Source: Edaphochlamys debaryana | Lineage: Eukaryota; Chlorophyta; Chlorophyceae; Chlamydomonadales | Reading direction: 5' to 3' | NCBI GenBank assembly: GCA_016858145.1 | Contig: JAEHOE010000001.1 | Coordinates: 2,046,001 to 2,110,000, forward strand | Length of the DNA stretch: 64,000 nucleotides | In this document: positions 39,568-51,091 of the stretch, piece after piece | How the letters are laid out: each line of letters begins with the position of its first letter | Position numbering within the stretch: the first letter of the stretch is position 1 | Notes under the pieces: generated by a model | What the model was told of the DNA's origin: nothing | Database searches by the model: none | What the model saw: only the letters and a program-made list of their open reading frames with translations | Translations under genes and position numbers: made by a program

Positions 39568-42500
39568 ATGGTGCAGGCAGTGGAGCTATCGTCGAGGGAG
39601 CGGCTGGAGCGAGCGAAGGTTGCCATAGAGAACCTCGCAACGTTGCACCCCGAGCCGAGTGGAAAGGCTCTGCAAAGTCTACACGAAGCAGGGATTCCCT
39701 CCAACAATGCGGAGGCCGCAGCTCTCAGAGATGCCTGTCCCAGCTTGTTGGGCCTCCTCGAGCCGCCCACTTTTGAGGCACTGCTGCGAGTCCAGGCAAT
39801 GCAAACTATAGGGGAGATGTGCCACTGGGATCCGCAGGTGCGCGCGTCGCTTGTACGCCGAATCCAGGCCTGGACGGGCTCGCTCCGCAGCAGCGCTTGT
39901 GCACGGGCACCACCGCGTCGCTCAGCAATCCCGCCTACGAAAGGGGCCGTTTCCCGGCACTCAACACCTAGGTTCTCGTCGGCTCTAGCCGACCCTGACA
40001 CGCACCCCGCCCCAACCCCGTGAATACTCGCCACGAACCCGACTGCAGAGCCAGGAGGCTTTCCTCAGCCACGGCGCCGTCCGGAGGCTCACGAAGCTCG
40101 CGGACACGACTCAGCATGGCGACGCGGAGGCGACGGAGGCCATCCGGGTGCTGGGACTGCTGGTGGACCTAGGGCCCCGCGTCGCGGACTACCCCGCGCA
40201 CTCAGCAGCAGTCGAGGTGAGGGCCGGGCCGGGAAGGCGCCTCCCGCCCACCCTCAACCCCGCAGCGTACCAAGAATTTCAACTTTAGTAACTCCCTGTG
40301 CCACCCTGGGCTGAACAGGCCCTCCAGCCGCCCGCCTCTGCCCTCTGCCTGGCCCCCATGGCCCGGGCCTGCTGCCCTTCCTCACCTCCCTAAACCCGCA
40401 CCCTCCTTCCCCCACAAAAGGACCTGTTCGTGTCTGGTACGGTTTACCGCATGCGTGCGGAGCTGGTGGCGCGCCGGGGCACCCCGGACGCCATCGTTGG
40501 GGCCATTGGGGAGTTCCTGGCGGCACTGTCGGCCTCCTCGGCCAGGTGCGGTGCTGGAAGGAGGGGGGGCCGCACACCGGGCGTGGCAGGGCTGGCTGCA
40601 GGGCTGGCTGCGGGCTGAAAGTGGTGAGGGCGCTAGGGGGAGCTGAAGGCTCACGGCGATGGGGGCCAGGCCAACGTGGGCTTCTCTCGGACCCTGCCTG
40701 TCAGCCGCACCTCCCAGGCCCCGCCCAACCCCGCTTCCCGCCTCACACAAACACCCCACCCACCTGCCCCTTCACCCGCCCACTTCACCACACCGCCCCC
40801 AACTCAACCTTCGCTCCCTGTGTCACCGCAGCCACATCCGCCTCCGCGACGCCGGCGTGCTGCCGCTGCTGCCGGGCTGGATGGGTCTGGAGCCGTCGCC
40901 CCTCAGCACGGCCTTCGCGGAGGCGGCCTGGCGGCTGTCGACCAGCGACGCGGCCCACAGCCTCATGCGCAACGAGTCGTACTTTGACGTACTGCACTCG
41001 GCCGCCACGCACCACGCCGCCACGCCGCAGCTGCGCCGCTTCGCTCTGCTCTGCATGGCCAACCTGTTTGGCGCCGACCCACATCACCGCCGGGCCGAGG
41101 AGGTCATGGTGGCGCACCAGGTGCCCGCGCGCCTGGCGGCAGCACTGGCGGCGGCGCTGCTGCCGCCGCCGGCTGCGGCGGCGGACTCGCCCGGGCGGCC
41201 GCAGGCCGCCTCCGCGGGGCCGCGCCGCAGCGCCTCGGGCTTCGACGGCAGCGCCAGCTCCCCGCAGCGCCTGCCGCAGGCGGCCGCCATCTCCGCCGGG
41301 CGGCTGGAGACGTACAGCCTCTCGGACGAGGGACTGGCCGCCGGCCGCCCCGGCAGCGCCAAGCCCGCGGCCGCCGCGGGCTCCCAAGCGCCCAGCTTCT
41401 CCGCCCCGGCGCCGGGGTTCGGCTCCTTCATCAGCACAGGCCCAGGCGGGGCCCCGACCCCGGGCCCAGGCCCAGCCGGGCCCGCCGCGCCGCGCGAGTC
41501 GGGCTCCGGGGACCCAGACGCCGAGGTGCAGGACTGGGCCACCACACCCATCGAGGCCTGCCTCCACTCCTTCAAGCGCCTGGCCGCCAATCCGCGCCTG
41601 GCCAAGCTCCTGGCCACGCCCGGGTCCCCCTCCTACGCCATCCTCCGCCTCGTCGAGGCCGTGGTCTCCTCCAAGCAGGCCTGCACCTCCAACCTGTTGG
41701 GCGCGGGCGTGTGGTTCGGCCGCGGCGCGGATGCGGCCCAGGCCCTGCTTCGCATCGCGAGCGTTCGGGAGCTGGACGGGCCGCTGCGGGCCGCAGGGGT
41801 GCCCACCACGCTGCGTATGATGGCCACGGAGGCGGATACAAGGGTCAGCGAGCCGGCCAATGGGGCGCTGCTGTTCCTGGATGACGGCGCGGGCGCGGCG
41901 CGTGGGCCCGTCCCCAGCAAGAGCGCGGTGACGGCGTTCGGGGCCATGTATGGGAACGCGGGGCCCGCGCACGCGCCGGACAACCGGTGAGGCGGGGCGC
42001 GGAGGCGTGGGGTGGAGGCGCTTGGGGCAGGGGTGGGGATCTGGGCACTTGGGGCTGGGCAGTGGATGCGGGAGGGGCTGAAAGGGGGTTGCAAGCTGGA
42101 GGCGAGGGCAGGCGCAAGCGGTGAACGAAGGGGCTCAGGGAGAGTGCAGGGTGAAGGGCAAGGGGTGGGAGTGGGAGTGAGAGGAAGAATGCTCGTGGCA
42201 ATGCGGGGCAGAGGCTTCCACCGGGCCGCTCGCTTCCCTGCTCCCTGCCCTCACCCTGCCCCCCGCCCCCGCCCCCGCCCCGCAGCTTCCACGCCTTCCT
42301 GTGCCACCACGACGGTGACGCCCGGGAGTTTGCGCTGTTCACGCTGTTCCCGATGCTGGTCACGCGGGGCATCCCCACCTTCGTGGAGCTCACACCCAAG
42401 TGCGTGCGAGGGGCGCTGCGCAGAGCAAGGAAGCGGAGGGAGGGGAGCGGAGGGAGGGGAGCGGAGGGAGGGGAGCGGAGGGAGGGGAGCCGAGGGAGGG

Positions 42501-45500
42501 GAGCCGAGGGAGGGGAGCGAGGGACGCACGGGGTGTCCCTATCGGCTCGGGGCACCTTTGGTGGGGTCGGGTGGGGCTCCGAGCCCAAGCAGGTGCGGCT
42601 GACCTGTAGGACGAAGTCCAGGCTGCGCCAGACCTGGCCGGGCTCGGGAAGGAGACGAGAGACAGCCTCCATTAGCTTCACCGCTGCCTTCATCCTTGTA
42701 TAGAATCCCACCACCTTTGCATTCCCAGGCCACCGTATCCCACGACGCGTGCTCAACCCGCCCGCCCCCTTCGCACCTCCTACCTCCCCATCCCCCCCTC
42801 TCCGCAGGTCCGCCGTGCACGACTGGAGCCGCGTGTCCCCCTCGGGCCGCAACCTGGTGCTGGTGCTGTCGCAGCTGCTGCTGGCCTCGCCGGAGCACCT
42901 GGCGGAGGCGGAGGCGGCGCTGGCGGCGGGGGTGCGGGTGGTGCTGGTGGTGCCGGAGGGGGCGCGCTGGCCGGACCCGGACGGCAACCCGGTAGGGCGG
43001 GGCGGGGGGGGGGGATGCGGGCATTGCGGGGGGGGGGTGCAGGGGCCCCCATTAGAGGGACTTGGTGCCGAGGGACGGGGGGAAAGGGTCGAGCAGAGCT
43101 TGGGAGGACTGGAGGCGAGCCCCGCCGTGCCGCTGCCGACCGGCGGGACTGGGATAGCCGGCCTCGGCATGTCGGCAATGCGCCCCTTGCCTTCCCTTAT
43201 ACCGGCCGCCTACCCAACCCGCAACCACCTCCATACCCCTCGCCCCCGCCCTCAGTCCTTCGACCTGCCGCCCATGTCCCTGCTGGAGACGCTGCCGCCG
43301 GGGCTGCGCGGCGTCTTCACGGAGCGGCCCCTCGCCTACTCCCTGGCCCGGCACGCCGACTTCACCCAGCAGCTGCTGGCGCGGCTCAAGCTGCCCTCGG
43401 CGGCGGAGATGCGGGCCTCAGCCTCCGCCATCCCCGCCCCCGCGGCGGCCTCACCCGTACGCTCCGCCGCGCCTGGGACCGGCCCCGGCGCCGGCCGGCC
43501 GCCCTCGGGGTTGCCTAGGGGCGGCGCGGCGGGGGCGTCGGGTCGGGGCACCACGCCGCAGCCGCCTGCCGGGCACGCGAACGGCAGCCTGGGCGGGTTC
43601 GGCGGTGGAGGTGGAGGAGGAGGGGGAGGCGGAGCGGGCGGCGCGGGAGCTGGGGGCGATAAGGGCAAGGGCGTGGGGGCGGGAGCGGGCGGAGGCGCAG
43701 GCGGAGGCGCAGGGGGAGGCGGGGGAGCGGGAGGCGGCAACGGCGGCCGGCGGCCAACGGAGGAGGACCCGAGCTGGGACGGGGTAAGCACACGGGTGCC
43801 CGCAGACGAGCTGGGAGGGCTGATTGGGATGGAGCCCTAGGATGAAGCCCCGGGCGGTGCCGCATCCTGGGCCGTGCCATGCCCCACGCCCAACTCCGCT
43901 CGCCCTCAGCAGCGGGCCCAGCAGCCTGCCCTAGGAGCGCTCTCCGCAAGCCGCAGCCGCCCCGCCCTGCCCGCACACACCACGCTCCCTCCCCTCTCCC
44001 CCTCCCCGCCCTCTCCCTCCACCCCCCCAGGACCATCGCGCCTCCACCTCGGACGGCGAGCCTGCACCCCAGCTGCCCTGGCCCTGGTCCCGCCTGCTGG
44101 AGCCGGTGGCGGGGCCCGAGGACGAGCCCATGCGCTACCCCCGCACCTCCCTGGGCCTGGGCAACGGCAACGGCGCCTTCCCGGGCTTCAGCAACCGGGA
44201 GTCCGTGTCGGGCAGCGTGCTGCGCATGTGAGGCTTGGTCATGAATCTGCCGTGCAGCCGTACAGGGGCGGGGCGCAGCTTGCTGGGAGCCTTCCCTGCG
44301 AGGGGGGCGGAGCGCAGCCTGGGCGGGGCCGCAGCCGGGGGGTGTTGCACATGTGCATGGTGTCGTACTGACCTCGTACGGCCCGACCTGGACCTACATG
44401 GCGCCCATGACTCTCTCCTTCCCACAAACGCACCCCCGCCCGCTGCCCCCCCCCCCGCCCCCAGGTCCAGCATGGGCAGCGCCGCGCTGGTGGCCACGCC
44501 CCCGCCCGGCCCGCAGCCCGCCTCGCACGCCTCCCGCCGCCACACGGCCCGGCAGCGCAGCTCCATGAACCGCCACGCGCAGCTGCAGGCGGCGCACGCG
44601 GAGCGGCAGTGGCTGGTGAGGGCGGGGCTCGGGGGCGTCTGGGGGGCAGGGGCCTGTCGCTGTCGGCCCCGTGTCAGCGCCTGGGTCCCCACAAAGCGGC
44701 ACTGATCAGGGCGGCGGAATCCGTGCAGGGGCTTGAGTCGTTTTTTACCGTAACCTGACGCGTGTTCTCCCCCTGGCCTCGGTTCGGGTCCTTTGCATCG
44801 GCCCCCTCTCTCCGCCCCCAGGTCCAGCAGCAGTGGGTGCACGAGTACAAGCAGCAAGTGCGGGAGGCGTGGGGCGCGGGGCCGCCCTCGCCGCACGGCG
44901 CAGCGGGGGCGGCAGCGGGCGGCGCCGCGGAGGGTGCGGGGCACGAGGGCCCGGCGGACGACGGCATGGAGTCGGAGGAGCTGGACGACGCGTACGGCGC
45001 GGCGCATCCGCCCATCAGCCCTGACACGCTTATGATGGTGGGGTGGGCAGGGGGTCAGGGACTGGGGGCCCCGGACACCGGGTCAGGGATCGGGTCAGGG
45101 GCTCGGCATGGACCGACTGCGGGGCTTCAGAGGGCGAGGAGCCACTACTGTAGCAGGGTTGGGCTCCCGAGTGGGCTCGGTGCGTGGGACTAGCGAGCAG
45201 CTGCGCTGGGCAGGGCGCCACAACGCATTACCCGGCCTGGCCGGCAGGAGTCCTCTCGCGGCCCTAACCCCCTGCCCTTCCCGCCCCCACTCGACTCGCT
45301 TCGTCCCCTTTCCTCCCCCCCCAGAGCCAGCTGCTGGGCCTGCAGCTGGAGATGGTTCGGTACGAGCTGCGGCAGGCGGTGCAGATGGTGGGTGGGAGGG
45401 TGGGGAGGGCGGAGGGGGCCACGGGACTGGGCTTTGGGTTTGTGCACCAAGAGCGGGGACGGGAACGAGGACGGATGCCAGGTGTGTGTGCACATGGTGA

Positions 45501-47165
45501 TCCGCGAGGGCATCGGGGCAGGGCGAGAGGTCAGGCGGGGCCACGGGCGGTGATAGCACAGCCCGTGTAACCCAATCCTCGCCCACCTGCGCCCCCGGCC
45601 CCGCCCCGGCCCCTCCCTCGCCCCCAGTCCCACGAGACGCTGGCGCACAAGATCGACCGCCTGCGCAGCGACTTCACTGAGCAGGTGGTGCAGCTGAGGT
45701 TCGACCTGGCAGGCGAGTGGGGGGAGGGGGGAGGGGCGGGGAGAGGGGGAGAGGAGAGGGGCGGCGATGGCAGGACGGGCTTGGGAAGGGGAGCCCCACT
45801 GCGCCCACATGGTACACCATGCTTCCGGTTGTCACCCAACACCACCGCGGTGCGGTTACGGTTACGGTTAACAGTTACGGTTACGGTTAACAGTTACGGT
45901 TACGGTTACGGCCCGCAGGCAAGATCGAGAACATCACGGAGTCTCTGGCCAAGGCGGCCAAGGACCGGGAGCGGGACCGCCAGGCGGCGGCGGCGGCCTC
46001 GGGCGCTGCCTCTGGCGTTTCCGCCCACACCATGCCCAACTCACCCGCACCCACGCCCCAGCTCGGCCCCGCGCCCGCCAGCGGCGGCGCGGCCTCCGCC
46101 CACGCCTCCGCCTCCGCCGCGGCCTCGCCCGGCCAGTCGGCCGTCCAGGCGCACCAGGCCGCCGCCGCCGTCGCCGCGGCGGCGGCGCAGCAGCAGCAGC
46201 AGCTGGCGGCGGCGCTGTCCAACAGCCTGGCGGCGACGCTGCAGGACGCCGTCAACAAGGCCGTCGCGCAGCTCCAGGCCACGGTGGCGGCGGCGTCGAC
46301 GCAGCCCATGATCGGGCAGAAGAGCGCCGCCGCGATGCTGGCGGCGGCGGCGGCGGCGCAGCAGCTGCCGCACCCGCCGGCCGGCGGCGGCAGGCCGCCA
46401 GGGTCCCTGCTGTCGCCCGGCGTGGAGCTCTCGCCCGTGGTCCGCGCCGGCGCGGCGGCGTGGGGCTCGGATCTGGGCCCGCTCGCGCCCAACGCGGCCG
46501 GCTCCGGCGGCGGCGCCAACGCCAACGCTCACGCCGGCGGCTCGAAGTCGCGCGCGGGCCACGGCACCGTCGCCAACGGCCCCGCCGGCGGCCCCAGCCG
46601 CACCGGCTCCAACGCCAACGCTGCCAATGCCGCCGCCGCCGCGGCTGCGGCCGCCGCCATCGGCCGGCCGGGCCCCTTGGCCCTGTTCGATGCCGCCGTG
46701 GCGGAGGAGGACGAGGGGAGCATGACCTCGCCCAACGCCCTCATCGCCGCCGTCACCAGCCCCGCCACAGCCCAGGCCGCGCTGCTGCGCGCGCGCCAGC
46801 TAGGGCTGAACAGCCCCGCCGGCGGCGGCCCGGGCGGCGGCGGCGGCGGGCCCTCGCCGCCGGGCGCGGGGCCGCGCTCCCGCGGCGGCAGCGCCACCGG
46901 GCCCGGGCCCGGGCCCGGCGGGGGCCCGATCAAGCCGCCCGGCACCAACACGCTGCCGCCGCTCTCCAACATGGGGGGCCAGCTGGGCCCGGGCGGGCCC
47001 GGCAGGCCCGGGTCCCCCGGCGGCGTCGCCAAGATGGTGGAGCGGGTGGACCAGCCCGTGCGGCGGTCTCAGCAGGCGGAGCTGCTCAAGCAGGTGCAGG
47101 CGCAGGCACTGGCGCAGGCGCAGGCGCTGGTGGCGGGGCACCTGGCGGGGCACCACCACCACTGA
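39568..47165 (+). CDS. ARM-like repeat / TIR domain / coiled-coil protein (SARM1-like arrangement)
   Basis: Thirteen exons: 39568-39837, 40049-40216, 40421-40545, 40832-41986, 42286-42399, 42808-42991, 43256-43783, 44031-44227, 44465-44615, 44822-45037, 45325-45387, 45628-45712, 45919-47165. Phases agree throughout and total 1500 residues. Residues 1-560 are helical, armadillo-like (GAVRRLTKLAD, EAIRVLGLLVDLG), with a Ser/Pro/Gly insertion. Residues about 573-720 look like a TIR domain: box-1 HAFLCHHDGDAREFAL, GIPTFVELTP, SGRNLVLVLSQLLLASPEH, then AEAEAALAAGVRVVLVVPEG and a closing helix. One Glu in AEAEAAL aligns with the NAD-cleaving Glu of SARM1 (my alignment). Residues 964-1085 include a coiled coil (LLGLQLEMVRYELRQAVQ, IDRLRSDFTEQVVQLRF). 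The tail is low-complexity Ala/Gly/Pro. It may be an NAD-consuming sensor or scaffold. No SAM domain was seen. Confidence 0.72.
42431..42522. repeat. 14-bp minisatellite in an intron of the ARM-TIR gene
   Basis: The unit GCGGAGGGAGGGGA repeats about 6.5 times, the last copies changed to GCCGAGGGAGGGGA. It is between the two first TIR-encoding exons. Confidence 0.85.
45849..45911. repeat. (GGTTAC)n repeat next to a splice acceptor
   Basis: Runs of GGTTAC interrupted by GGTTAACAGTTAC make up the last 60 bases of intron 12 of the ARM-TIR gene. They replace the usual polypyrimidine tract before the acceptor at 45916-45918. Confidence 0.9.
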
Positions 47166-48743
47166 GGGCTGGGGTGCGGGCTAGGGAGGGGCAGGGGCAG
47201 GGGCGGAGCGGGCGTGTTGAGTGGAGTAGGTTGGGTCAAGTGGAGGTGGGTGGGTGGGCGAGCGCGGAGAGGTGTCACAGGCCTGGGGAGGCAGGAGCGG
47301 GGCGGGAGGCGCTGGCGGCTGGTTTGGGGAGCATGGGCAGCTGCTGAGGGCGGAATTGCGTTTGGCACGGCAGCTGGGTCAGGAAGGCGGGACTGCTGGT
47401 CTGTAGCTTTGGATTGGAAGGCTTGGGGGGACCCCCCAAAGGGTGGATTGGGAGCACGCGCGCCCATGTTTTTAGCGGCGGCGCAGGACTGAGGCCGGAG
47501 GCGTCATTCGGGATTGAGGCATGGGGGTGTGAGCACTGACGCAAGACCTGCAGGTACTGGTGGGGGGCATGGGCTGGGCACACGTTCTTCTTCTTTCGAC
47601 ATGGACTCAGTGACGGAGTGGTGGTGGGGGGCACGGGGCGCACTTCGCAGCCAGTCTCGGGATGAGTTTTGCCGCACCTTTGGGTTATGGGCATGGGCAT
47701 GGGCATTTGCGCGTGAGGGTGCAGCAGCGGGGCGTGTGACGTGTCATAGGTACATAGGTAGATGAGGCATGAGCACTGGGCGGGGCTTGTTGTGGTGGGG
47801 CGTGTGGCGTTTCGGCTGTTTGCCAATGACCGCGGTTTCCGTTCTCTCACACACGAGAATCAACGGACCGTATGGCGGCTTTGCACACTGTTTGGCACAA
47901 CGGGATCGCGGCGAGGTATCTTCTGTGCTCTGTTGGGGTCTGGACGAGTCTCTCTCGTGACGGCGCGCCTCAACCCCTGTATTGACACTATCCACCCGGC
48001 CTCCCTCGCGTTAATAGGGCGCTTGGGGGCAGGGATATTGACCGGCTTGCGGCTTCATCCATGACGCACTTAAAGATGTGGGGGCCCCACCGTTTGTCAA
48101 GTTTGCGGATATTCATAGCCACGGTACGCCTAGGTACAACGGCTCCGAGGAGTGCTTATGAGCCGCAAGCTGTAAGCTGTATGCCTTGTGTGAAATGACT
48201 CTGCGTACCGGTCAGGCTAGCACGGACGGACGGATTTGGGCGGCTGGGGGCCGGGACCGTCGGGGCGGGGATTGTGGTCAATGCCATCGGATGCCATGTC
48301 AGTGCGACGCTCGTACACTGCTGCAGGTCTGCATTCAGATCGATGCCGGCTTCAGGGATCCGGCCGGGAGTCCAGGCAATGCTTTGGCAGGGTTTGGCGC
48401 CTCCCCGACTTCCTTCATGCGACGCTTCGTGTTCCGCGGAGCCCCTCAACTTCCGCGCCCGTCCCGGAACCGTATTGTTACATGAGACTGTCACTTTCAC
48501 CGGGGCGCTCGTAACATTACCTCGCGTTTCCGGCGCTCGCGCGTTGGACGATGCCCGCATGACTTGCGGTCACCGTGCGAGGAGAGGCCGAGAAGCATCC
48601 CGAGGCCTGAAGCATAGTGGAGGAAAGCAGTGTCACGGGAGCTGGCTCTGCACCGAGGTCTGCTCGACGCGAATCCTTCCTGTGCATCCCGGCGAGCTCG
48701 CATCTCCTAGCCGCGCAGCGGCCAGTCTAGGGCTCATTTGGCC
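47166..48743. other. Intergenic: ARM-TIR 3' UTR and promoter of an unknown gene
   Basis: No exon is recognised in 1.6 kb. A TGTAA occurs at 48171-48175, about 1 kb past the stop at 47165, which is long for a 3' UTR here; a nearer signal was not seen. GC falls towards 48000. Confidence 0.45.
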
Positions 48744-49483
48744 ATGGCTTCTGGACCGAGGCCGACGTCGGCCGCAAGTGCCGCACGTCGGCAGGACGCG
48801 ATCGAGCTCTGCAGCGAGGCGCTGGAGCTGCTCAATTCCAGTGCCGCTGCCGCGCTGCCCCTCGCCGCAGCCTCCGCCCGTCCAGGCGGTGTGATCGGGG
48901 ATGCGGAGCGGGAGGCCGCCCGGGCCCTCATGGTAGCCATCGCCCGCACGGAAGCAGCCGGGGTGCGTTGGGAGGCGACGTGCGGACTGTACCTTCGGCC
49001 CGGCGGGGCGCCCCCGCAGCGCTCGCTCGCTGCGCTGCAGTCTGCGCCGCCGCTGCTGCGCGGGCTCTGCTCCACTGCGGCCAAGGCGCTGCGGAGCCTG
49101 ACCGCACTGCGCACAGCCGTGGAGGCCGCGGCTGCACAGCCCCGACCCGCCGCTGACGGCGACAGCAGCGCTGGGTCTGCTGCGCCCGCTCCTGCCGGTG
49201 GCGGAGGCGGAGGCGGAGGCGGACTCGGCGGAGGTGGAACCGGAGGCAGCAACGCTGGGCTGTGGCTTTACCCCACGGCTCTGGGCGCGGCCAAGACCGT
49301 CGCCATGTTCCACGGCGTGGGTGCCATGCTGGGGCAGATGGGCCAGATCGCCAGAGCGGCTGGCGGCGACGCCGGCAAGGCGCTGGCGGTGGTGGCTGGC
49401 TGGGCCGGACCTGCTACGAGCTGCGCTGGCCGGCGGCGAGGGCAGCGGCGGGGACAGCGGCAGCGCCAGCGGCAGCGGCAGCG

Positions 49484-49519
<36 letters not shown>

Positions 49520-50322
49520 GCAGCGGCAGCGGCAGCGGCAGCGGCAACGGCAGCGGCAGCGGCAGCTCCCCGGAGGACGTCCTGGGCCTCTTTGTCACGG
49601 CGGCCAAGGCGCTCCGCGGAAGCCTCGCAGCGCTGGAGGTGGGCAACCTGTCCGCCGCTGAGCTGCCGTACGAAGTCATGTCCATGCTCGCCGGCATGGA
49701 CCTGCCCTCGCGCGTCAGCCAGATCCTCATGGGAAGCCTGGGCCTCGCGAGCAACCTGCCGCTGGAGGTTGCGTCGCCCGACAGCGGCGTGGCGGCGCTA
49801 ATGGACGAGCTGCCGCCTGGCGGTGCCGCCAGGGCCGAGCTGGCGGAGGCGGCGGCACTGAGCCTTGCAGCGCTGGTTCGCGCGCCGCTGATGCTCGCGA
49901 CGGCCACCGGTACCGCCGCCACCGCCACCGGCAGGGCGAGGGCAGGGCCGGAGTGGCGGTTCATGCGGGGGAAGATCTGCGGCTTTGTCCTCGAGGGCCT
50001 GGCGGCGTGGGCCCCGGGCCTGAGCGGTGGCGTGCTGAATCAGCTTCGCGCCGATGCCGTGTGGGTGGAGCTGGCGAGTGAGGTCGAGGGAGTGCGGTGG
50101 AACGCGCGGTCGGCGAGGGACACGCGGGAGGCCGTGCTGCCCAACGCAGGCGCGCTCAGGTGGGCCGGGGAGGAGGGGCGTGCGATTGGGTAGGGAAGCG
50201 CGGGTGCGGGCCTGGACGGAGCTGGCCGCCTGCCCGTGACAGCTTGCAGACCTCTACGGTGGCGGCGGCGGCGGCGGGAGCAGGCGGAGGAGGAGGCGCG
50301 GGCGAGGGGCGCTGAGGGCTGA
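48744..50322 (+). CDS. Uncharacterised Ala-rich protein with Gly and Ser runs; reading frame broken
   Basis: ATG is at 48744. The first exon runs to 50159 and the second is 50250-50322. I do not recognise the family. Coding-like sequence is in one frame up to about 49395-49420 (ending GDAGKALAVVAGW) and continues in the +1 frame (DLLRAALAGGEGSGG onwards) to the splice site. The break is therefore one extra or two missing bases between about 49395 and 49570, where no intron fits. The protein is helical and Ala/Leu-rich, with a Gly-rich linker at 49200-49260 and a Ser/Gly run at 49470-49565. Two segments resemble each other (LCSTAAKALRSLTALRT and LFVTAAKALRGSLAALE), suggesting an internal repeat. 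A TGTAA poly(A) signal lies at 50640-50644. It could be a live gene with a sequence error or a recent pseudogene. Confidence 0.6.
49470..49565. repeat. (AGC)n / (GGCAGC)n coding microsatellite
   Basis: A CAG-type trinucleotide run of about 11 units is flanked by GGCAGC hexamers. In the favoured frame it encodes Ser and Ser-Gly; in the other open frame, Gln-Arg. Confidence 0.9.
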
Positions 50323-51091
50323 TGTGCGTGGGCTGACGTTGGGCTGCTGCTCCGGCGGGCCGGACAGGCAGAGACGCAGGGCATGCAGGACAGGGCTGAG
50401 TGCCAAACAGCGGTCGGGTAAGGTAGCGTCACAGGAGGAGAGCACACGACCGCTGGCGGCGTTGGAGAAGGGAAGCATCATCATACATGGCAGGGAGAGC
50501 AGACGACGAAGTGGAGAGTACCGCAGCGGGAAGGGAGCCAAGCTGTTTAGTTGTACACTGAGGGACTTCTAGGAAGTGTTGTGGGGTTGGGAGTCGTGAC
50601 GAGGTGTGTTGCACATCTCGGACCAGGGTAAGAAGGCCGTGTAAGAAGCCAAATTCAAACGCACATTGACATGAGGCAGAGCTATTCGGACCGGCTGGCC
50701 ATGGCCAACAGCGAGCAGCCTCGCCCGATAGCGCCTTTGGCGCCCCCCTCAGCCTGCCCCGCTCCCACTCGTCCCCCAGGCCCCCCACGCACGTGAAGGC
50801 CCTCATCGTTATCCCCGGGGCCACTGACAGCCCCAGCGCCCCACGTGCAAGCCCTCTTCGTGGTCCCCGGCGGCGCCACCGAAACCTAACCATCCTCATC
50901 TTCCTGGCGGCAGCCGCCGCCCTAAGCCCATCCAGCTCCATGGGCTGTACCCATTCCCCACCTTAAGTGCAGCCGCCCCTTGCTGCCCCGCCCCCATGTA
51001 CGGAGGCCGCCCTCAGGGATAAGCACCAGCAGCACTTCTGATCGCTCGCTTCGCTGCGCTCGAGGCCGCCTCATGCCTTGCACACATGGCC
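50323..51091. other. Intergenic between convergent genes
   Basis: The first 320 bases are the 3' UTR of the unknown gene, ending near TGTAA at 50640-50644. The rest includes an imperfect direct repeat of roughly 45-50 bases around 50775-50885 (CACGTGAAGGCCCTC and CACGTGCAAGCCCTC). No exon is seen. Confidence 0.5.

Noticed and set aside
42431..42522. CRISPR-like array
   Set aside because: The units are contiguous 14-mers without spacers, in an intron of a eukaryotic gene.
45849..45911. Interstitial telomere repeat
   Set aside because: The unit GGTTAC does not match the TTTTAGGG telomere of Chlamydomonas or plant TTTAGGG.
47148..47162. Terminal four-histidine run as an engineered tag
   Set aside because: It is encoded in the natural final exon of a low-complexity tail with no vector sequence nearby.
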